A stretch of DNA of 64,000 nucleotides, taken from assembly GCF_907164915.1 (NCBI RefSeq), contig NC_061862.1, positions 90,010,846 through 90,074,845 of the forward strand, in the 5' to 3' direction. Numbering within the stretch: position 1 is the first letter of the stretch; each line of letters opens with the position of its first letter. This document shows positions 57,976 to 64,000 of the stretch, one piece after another. Under the pieces are notes generated by a model, which worked only from the letters and a program-made list of their open reading frames with translations, did no database searches and had not been told where the DNA came from. Both the position numbers and the translations under genes were made by a program. The stretch is from Impatiens glandulifera. Lineage: Eukaryota; Streptophyta; Magnoliopsida; Ericales; Balsaminaceae.

Positions 57976-59644
57976 GTCTGTCAGTCAGCAACCGACTATC
58001 CAGATGTCATTTGATTCTTCCAAGCTGATGTTCTTGATTTACCTGCACTTGTAAATATTGACACCTTTGGAACCCAATTTTCTTTGGGTCCATAATGGAT
58101 TAGTCCCTTGGGAATCCATACTTGAATTATTTTTATGGATCTCCCAATCTGTGTGTGTTAGACATGACCGAATTCCTTCTATCATGTCTGTGTTGACCGA
58201 ACAAGTTGTCTGTCATATTTCTAGGTTTCAGTCAACTTGACGTCTGATCAAAAGGTTGAACATATCTCATTTCTTAAATTCCAAAATCCTCACAGTTTTG
58301 ATGAGTTGTACTGTCAGTTAAGTTACCCTTGACGAAACTTATAGATTGAAGTTTTCCTTTTACTAGGTTTAACTGTTTGCATGGGTTTGTTGGATTTCCT
58401 TCAACAAATCCCAAACCGAATTTGCATCCGGCTAGACGTTGTTGCTCAAGTATTTTCTTAAAGGCACTTCCGAACCTCGTCCATGAACTGATCACATAGC
58501 CTAATCTCTGATTTTCAGACGAAAGAGTTTGAATATATTCTTCTAGCTTCTCATTCTCAGCTGAGAGCTTATTTATTTTGTTTTCAAAAACTTAAGAATC
58601 ACTGTTTTGAAATGAAGAAGTGTTGTCAGATTTGTTTTTCAAATTTAGTTCATTAAAAGAGTCTAACAATTTCTTGTACTAAATGATCATGTCATTGAGT
58701 GCAGTAGTTAACTCATATCTTGAGAATTATTCAAAGGAGAAGTCAAATACCTCGGATTTGTCATCTGCCATGAAGTAGGTAACGATTTCATCATCACTCT
58801 CGTTGGATGAAGAGTCGTCTGAATCGCTGGCAGCCCACTTGGCTTTGCTTTCAGCCGCCATGAGAGCATTCTACTCCTTTTTTTTCTTCATGAATTTGCC
58901 AATTTTATTCACGAAAAGAGTCATGGCATCATTGCTAATCTGCTCAACAACAGTCTTCACGGTTGTGACAGCATGTGGCTCCTTAGCCGTCACTAGCGCC
59001 TTAGTAGAGATGGAAGATGTGAAAGGCTCCTCTTCGTTCCTAGAGTTTATTTTAAACTCGTAGGCCTTTAGATTGGCTAGTAAATCATAGAGAATTATCT
59101 TGGTGAGGTCTTTAGACTCCCTTATAGCCATCGTCTTAATATCCCACTCTTTGGGTAGAGCACGCATGACTTTGATCGCAACCTCTCTATTGTTGTAAGT
59201 CTTGCCCAAAGTGGAGAGAGTGGTGATGATCTTACTGAATCTCTCATCGAATTCAGTCATCGTCTCTCTAGGACGCATCTTGATGTTATCGAATTGTTAT
59301 TTGGCAACCATGAGTTTGTTTTCTTTGGTTTGCTCATTGCCCTCACATAGTTGAGTCAACATCTCTTAAATTTCTTTGGTAGTGGGGCATGTGATGATCT
59401 TATTGAACATGTTATCGTCCAATGTCATATAGAGAATGTCTTTTGTTATGTTGTCGAGGTTGTTCTTCCTCTTATCTTCACTGGTCCATTCACATCTTGG
59501 TTTTTCAATCTTTATCGGACGATCTGTGATTACAAACCACATGTCATCATCTATGGCAGCTAGATGAGCTTCCACTCTCACCTTCCAACCATTGTAATTT
59601 TCCTTACAGAACAAATGAACCTTAATGGTGACAACCATAGACAT
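57976..59644 (-). pseudogene. Copia-4 gag (UBN2-type), degenerate
   Basis: On the minus strand 59644-59366 opens with the gag N-terminus (YNGWKVRVEAHLAAID). 59278-58871 holds the UBN2 region (MTEFDERFSKIITTLSTLGK, then VMRALPKEWDIKTMAIRES). Downstream are a DSDDSSSNESDDE acidic stretch, a coiled-coil segment (LSAENEKLEEYIQTLSSENQ, about 58560-58500) and a late gag segment (GCKFGLGF, about 58420). Stops at about 59366, 58870 and 58730 break the frame. The zinc knuckle is not visible, and the reading ends at a junction with the RNase H tail near 57980. Confidence 0.88.
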
Positions 59645-59681
59645 GATTTTGGGTCTAATGATGCTTGAGAATAGAAAACGA

Positions 59682-59693
59682 GACTCTGATACC
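59682..59693 (-). other. Copia-4 primer-binding site
   Basis: The minus strand reads GGTATCAGAGTC next to the right-hand LTR, a slightly worn match to the initiator Met-tRNA complement. The first bases of the LTR here are altered (TTAGAATTG against TTAAGAACGG in the other LTR). Confidence 0.75.
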
Positions 59694-59935
59694 TTAGAAT
59701 TGATGTTGACAATAAAGACTGGAGGTCTGACTATTGTTAACAGCTTACAAACTTCGATTATATTTTAACTCTATTAGAAGTTAAAATATGTTTATATTCT
59801 TCGCAAATCTTCACAAACTCTTGAACAAGTTCAAGTGCGGAACAATTTGTTAGATTTGCTTTATCGACTCATTTCATATGATGGTTCAACTCAAACGTTA
59901 AGTTAAAAATCAAATAGAAAGATAATATTGTAAAT

Positions 59936-60038
59936 TGATTTAATCTACATTAAGTCAGATTTTTTTCTTCCATTTGAACTTATTTCAATAATTCTTTTAG
60001 TAGCCTTAATAGGTGCAATCACTGTAGCTCGTCAATAA
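59936..60038 (+). pseudogene. ndhG: Plastid ndhG C-terminal fragment
   Basis: The forward frame ending in TAA at 60036 reads [20 protein letters not shown] and then AITVARQ, the last membrane helix and C-terminus of the NDH subunit 6 encoded by plastid ndhG. Only about 30 codons remain, with no start, and upstream codons are out of frame. A non-functional transferred fragment. Confidence 0.85.
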
Positions 60039-60190
60039 TTTTTTTTTGAATTCAAAATTCAACTTTATTTTGGACCTAATATGAATTAAATATACAATTC
60101 CTGTAATTCCCTCATATCCAATCCGCATTTATTTTTCTAAATAAACAAAAGACAGGAAATAAAATATGCGAAAAATTCGGAAGAAAAAAA

Positions 60191-60262
60191 GCGTCCATTG
60201 TCTAATGGATAGGACAGAGGTCTTCTAAACCTTTGGTATAGGTTCAAATCCTATTGGACGCA
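60191..60262 (+). tRNA. trnR-UCU: Plastid-type tRNA-Arg(UCU) copy
   Basis: A 72-nt tRNA with GCGTCCA pairing to TGGACGC in the acceptor stem, anticodon loop CTTCTAA (anticodon TCT), T arm TAGGTTCAAATCCTA and a final encoded A. The cloverleaf is intact. It is a nuclear copy of plastid trnR-UCU inside an LTR, so expression in the nucleus is unlikely but cannot be excluded. Confidence 0.93.
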
Positions 60263-60302
60263 ATTTTTTTCCATATTAGTTTTTTTTAAGATAAAAGAAA
60301 AG

Positions 60303-61435
60303 GAAGCTTCAGACAGATTAATGTAATTGGTAGAGAGTAAAGAACACATGAAGTTTTATGGATGTTCGGAGATAAAACTCCTATGTCACCCCTTCTTCCT
60401 CAACAGGAAGGATATTCACTAGAAAACTTTGATTTGTATAGAACACACTACACAAACCCAGTCAGAAACCCATGACTTAATTGACCGCCTGTTCTGAACT
60501 CCTAGCACACACACTATTGAACAAAACACCATCTGTTCAATTTACAATTGGATTTGAAGATTCAGACAGATGATTGTAAATGATAGAAAGTAAAGAACAC
60601 ATGGAGTTGTATGGATGTTCGGAGATAAAACTCATACGTCACTCATACGTCACTCATTCTTCCTCATCATGAATGATATTCACTAGAAAGCTTTTATTGG
60701 TATCGAACACACTACACAAACCCAGTCAGAAACTCATGACTTAATTAACCACCTATTCTGAACTCCTAGCACACACACTATTGAACAGAATACCATCTGT
60801 TCAACTTATAACACACTGTTATTATCTCTCAGCTTCACTTAGTGAATTACAAAATACACTAGAGAATAAAATAGTTAGAGAGAGTAAATTGATTCAAGAA
60901 ATCTGGTGATTCCAAGAGAGAGAGAGAGAGCTTCAACTACACAAATCTAGTCGGAAACCCAGGACTTAATTGACCGCCTGTTCTGAACTCTTAGCACACA
61001 CTATTGAACAAAACACCATCTGTTCAACTTATAATTGAATTTGAAGCTTTAGACAGATGAATGTAAATGACAAAAAGTAAAGAACACATGGAGTTTATGG
61101 ATGTTTGAAAATTTCTACGTCACCCCTTCTTCCTCAATAGGAAGGATATTCACTAGAAAGTTTTGATTTGTATAGAACACATTACACAAACCCAGTCAGA
61201 AACCCACGACTTAATTGACCGCCTGTTCCGAACTCCTAACACACACACTGTTGAACATAACACCATCTGTTCAACTTACAACACACTATTATTATCTCTC
61301 AACTTTACTTAGTGAATTACAGAATACACTATAGAATAAAATAGCTAGAGAGAGAGAGTAAATTGATTCAAGAAATCTGGTGATTCCAAGAGAGAGCTTC
61401 AACTATATTCGCAAGTCGTTCATTCGTTGATCTTG
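60303..61435 (+). repeat. Internal duplications in the Copia-4 5' LTR
   Basis: The LTR middle section, starting GAAGCTTCAGACAGAT and running through AGAACACATGGAGTT and ACTTAATTGACCGCCTGTTC, occurs at 60303-60550, about 60551-60940 and about 61036-61435. An extra partial copy (about 60941-61035) starts at CTACACAAATCTAGTCGG. The third copy alone reaches the TTCGCAAGTCGTTCATTCG end found once in the other LTR. Confidence 0.88.
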
Positions 61436-61699
61436 TGTAGCTATTTATACTTGAAGTACACCAACGGACAAATATTCTTTATGGACAGTGTAGTACATCA
61501 CAGACAATTCGTGACAAGCAATCATACTTACCACTACACCACTTAAGATGTTGATATCTAAATATATATTTTTATAATTGATATAACTAACAATAATTAA
61601 AATTAATTTTATCTATTTATTATATAAACCATTTCATCAGTTTATCGAAATCTCAAGCATGATAAATTATTCTAATTCAATTAAAACTTTAATCTAACA

Positions 61700-62319
61700 G
61701 AATTACCATATATTATTGAAAACTATAATTTTTAATATTTTATTTATATATATTTTTAAATATGTATTAAGTATTGAAAAACTATATTAGTTATTTATGA
61801 TATAAAAAAAAGTTTAAATTAGAGTGAAATAACTCCCAACATAAACTTGGATAATAAACAACCCAACCTATTTGTGCCAAAGAACATTTAGCCAATAATT
61901 TTGTACACATTTTTTTTATATTAATGAATTTGGCACAATCAATTGACATAGCTAGCTCATTTGTGTTGTCCTAAGATTGTTCACAGTAATATATTTTTGA
62001 ATTTCTTTTTCCTTTTTAATAAATATTGAAAGAGTAATATTGATAAAAATAAAATTGTTTGATTTTTTATTTGCTTAAATGTGTGGTTATTTCACTCAAA
62101 ATATAATAAAAAATATATTTTAAATAACTAGATTAATATTAATAAATTGATAACTACTAATACAAATAAAAATAATTTAAAAATAATTATATGTAATGAA
62201 AAATAATTTGAGTCGTTAAAATATAACTACATATTTATGACAATAGAGAAAATAAAAGGCACGAAAAAAATTAAAATTAAGTACGCCGTTCATTACTTTA
62301 AGTTTCATAGGATTGGTTT
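61700..62319 (+). repeat. 1.1-kb tandem repeat, copy 3, right part
   Basis: It resumes GAATTACCATATATTATTG after the Copia-4 target duplication and follows the unit (TTGTGCCAAAGAACATTTAG, TTGGCACAATCAATTGACAT, TGACAATAGAGAAAATAA) to GAACGTCTCTAAG. Confidence 0.85.
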
Positions 62320-62600
62320 GAACGTCTCTAAGTTAATTTCTGATGGGTTGAAGTTTTTTTCCATTTCAACTTTATTCTTTATTATTTTGAGACCAGAAAG
62401 TGTATATTATTTTTTATTTTGTTTTTTTTTTAATATATTTCTTTGTTATTATAGGTTATTAAACTTACTTGTAAGTTATTTTGATGTTCGTTCATTGTGT
62501 CACTTTTATTTCTGGTTTTATTAGTGGTTTATTTTTTCTTAAATATTTATTAAGTTAAGGAATATTTTATCATTATTGTAAGCACTAAAAATTTACCTAC
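62320..62600 (+). repeat. 1.1-kb tandem repeat, copy 4, partial
   Basis: It begins TAAGTTAATTTCTGATGGG directly after copy 3 and follows the unit for about 260 bp (GAGACCAGAAAGTGTATATT, GGTTATTAAACTTACTTG, GTTCATTGTGTCACTTTTAT), then stops matching near CATTATTGTAAGCAC. Confidence 0.8.
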
Positions 62601-63040
62601 TCAATTTATAAAATAAAAATAATTATTTTGATTGATTTTTAAATAATTAAAATGAAAATAAATAAATCGTTAAAAGCTAATCAAAACAATCAATTAAATT
62701 TATTATTGTAATTATTGAAATATAATTAATTAATAAAAATGGCAAAAATAAAAAATAAAATTATTTGGAATAAATATTGTACTTATTTTATCTTAAAATA
62801 ATTTTAGAAAAAATTAGGTGATTAAAATAATTTAGGATGAAATGAGAAACCCATTTCATCTCTCAAAATTATTTATTTAACCCTAAAATATAAAAAAAAA
62901 ATTAATTGACCAAATACTTATCATATTTAGTTTAATATTTTGTGTATTTAAAAATATCAAAATTAAATCCAAAAGGGTGAAAGAAAAAAAAATTAATTTC
63001 AAACAAACCATTAAGGTTTAAAATGAAAATAAAATTGTAA
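62601..63040. other. AT-rich intergenic DNA
   Basis: No features recognised. Confidence 0.6.
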
Positions 63041-63700
63041 ACGGGTGTAGCTTTAACTCGAAGATGAAGCTACAGTTGAAACCACACTCGCTGGATGGGC
63101 ACTGGAATCTTATCCAACACCCTAGACGTGCTTGCGCCTTTCTAGATCGGCTTACGCCAATTAGCTTGAACGCTAAAGGAGTGCTCGATCGTTAAGGGAA
63201 TGTAACGGAATGCCAACAACGCATTTCGTGTTCGCCAAATAGCCTCGAAATGACGTTGTTTTGACCCGCGGTCGTCTTCTCCAACACGATCGCCTGAAGG
63301 ATAAGAACATATCCATCTTTGTTTTTTCAAAGATAGAACTTTCTCCACAGTTAACATAATATGCTAATTCGAAAGGTGATATGATCACCTTAGCACAGTG
63401 GTAATTTCTCTATATTTACTACCTATTCCGGCAAATAGGATAATTCGATCCACTTGAAGCCTCCACCGACTTAGAAAGGCTATAAATAACCTCCCTAAAC
63501 TAATTCGAAGCCAAGATATCCACTCTCCAACTTTAAATCAAAAGAAATTCGAAATCCTTTATTAAAGCTTTAAGCCTTTGGATTTTTCGAAATCTTTGTA
63601 TATAGATTCAGATATCTCAAAAGTTTGCATAAGGTCTAAGGAGTGTTCTCTAATCCTTGGTATGCTTCCAATCATCCTTTACTTCATACTTCCAATTTTA
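63041..63700. other. Unassigned GC-richer block with a TATA box
   Basis: This block is less AT-biased than anything nearby. It has TATAAATA at 63481-63488 preceded by GAAAGGC and followed by CCTCCCTAAACTAATTCGAA, which could be an LTR promoter or a gene start running out of the window. Overlapping minus-strand frames at 63142-63388 show no family resemblance. Confidence 0.4.
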
Positions 63701-63837
63701 AATTAAAATTTTTATATTTTAGTTTTTATAAATTTGTATATTGTCTGGTTGTTGGATTTTAGGATTGAAAATTGATCATAGAATCATTTCCAAACTTTCT
63801 GTTTAGGTTAGAATCAATCAATCAACCTTAAATAGAA

Positions 63838-63895
63838 AAATCCAAATTTGAATTTTGAAAATCCAAATTTGAATTTTGAAAATCCAAAAATTGGG
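63838..63895 (+). repeat. 21-bp short tandem repeat
   Basis: AATCCAAATTTGAATTTTGA occurs twice in a row, followed by a partial third unit (AATCCAAAAATTG). Confidence 0.85.
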
Positions 63896-64000
63896 TTTTT
63901 TGTTCTTGGGCCAATCCTCCAACATGTTACTAATGATGTTGGAAAACTATTTAGATAATGTTTGATCAATTCCGATCATGTATGATCAAAATTATTTTTT

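Larger units (their letters stand above)
59858..60302 (+). mobile_element. Nuclear plastid DNA insertion (NUPT)
   Basis: The LTR sequence stops after TTTGTTAGATTT and resumes at GAAGCTTCAGAC. Between them are the C-terminal codons of plastid ndhG, a short AT-rich spacer, and plastid trnR-UCU with its upstream flank (ACAGGAAATAAAATATGCG). In the usual plastome ndhG lies in the small single-copy region and trnR-UCU in the large one, so two non-adjacent pieces are joined. Confidence 0.88.
56792..61699 (-). mobile_element. Copia LTR retrotransposon 4, gag-only derivative
   Basis: It starts TGTTAAGAACGG and ends AATCTAACA, with target duplication GAATT (56787-56791 and 61700-61704). The interior (57719-59693) reads on the minus strand as gag followed directly by the last codons of RNase H, so protease, integrase and RT are deleted. 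The right-hand 5' LTR is swollen to about 2 kb by a plastid insertion and by internal duplications. Confidence 0.92.
59694..61699 (-). repeat. Copia-4 5' LTR, enlarged
   Basis: It aligns with the 927-bp LTR but measures 2,006 bp. The extra length comes from a 445-bp plastid insertion (59858-60302) and from repeated copies of the LTR middle section. Confidence 0.88.

Noticed and set aside
60191..60262. trnR-UCU as a native nuclear tRNA gene
   Set aside because: Its sequence and flank are plastid-like and it sits next to an ndhG fragment inside an LTR, so it was annotated as a transferred copy.

Overview
The window is plant nuclear DNA, almost certainly from a eudicot. It is very AT-rich, its genes carry GT-AG introns, and it is packed with plant-type transposons: MULE, hAT, pogo/Lemi1, PIF/Harbinger and Copia with initiator-Met-tRNA primer sites. 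Plastid DNA is embedded at 59.9-60.3 kb. Only two loci look like intact host genes: a single-exon plant U-box E3 ligase of the PUB22/23 type (26774-28009, +), and a small two-exon membrane-anchored Qa-SNARE (44103-44656, +) that keeps the SNARE motif and tail anchor but lacks the N-terminal three-helix Habc domain of normal syntaxins.

Layout. 0-1.1 kb: tail of a decayed hAT element. 1.1-8.7 kb: a complete but decayed 7.6-kb Mutator-like element with 80-90 bp terminal inverted repeats, a FAR1-like transposase pseudogene on +, an Ulp1-type (Kaonashi-like) pseudogene on -, and four arrays of a 21-bp partly palindromic repeat. 8.7-13 kb: AT-rich DNA with a duplicated 310-bp repeat and two MITE-like copies. 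13.1-17.5 kb: a degenerate tandem array split by a pogo element that is itself split by a MITE. 18.2-19.1 kb: a fold-back element. 19.7-23.9 kb: an internally deleted Copia element (-), one LTR of which is split by a 1.1-kb Mutator-type MITE with a 9-bp target duplication. 24-26.7 kb: intergenic DNA and the promoter of the U-box gene. 28.3-29 kb: 3' end of another Copia element. 30-31.2 kb: a Mutator-like element with ~200-bp TIRs and unique internal DNA. 31.5-32.5 kb: a TRIM-like LTR element. 32.8-33.2 kb: a solo LTR. 35.06-40.4 kb: a structurally complete, coding-dead Copia element (-). 40.9-43.1 kb: an hAT MITE and a large inverted-repeat element. 44.1-44.7 kb: the SNARE gene. 44.9-46.2 kb: an LTR remnant and an hAT-like fold-back element. 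47-62.6 kb: a ~1.1-kb head-to-tail repeat in two blocks around 6 kb of AT-rich minor tandem repeats. This is invaded by MITEs, a PIF/Harbinger derivative, a 1.3-kb TIR element and a gag-only Copia element (56792-61699). One LTR of that Copia element holds a plastid insertion with trnR-UCU and the tail of ndhG, and both LTRs carry a tRNA-Asp-like sequence. 62.6-64 kb: unassigned.

Most of the biology here is transposon on transposon. Insertion order can be read from target duplications at six places. Reading frames were worked out by eye. Boundaries written as approximate may be off by tens of bases.
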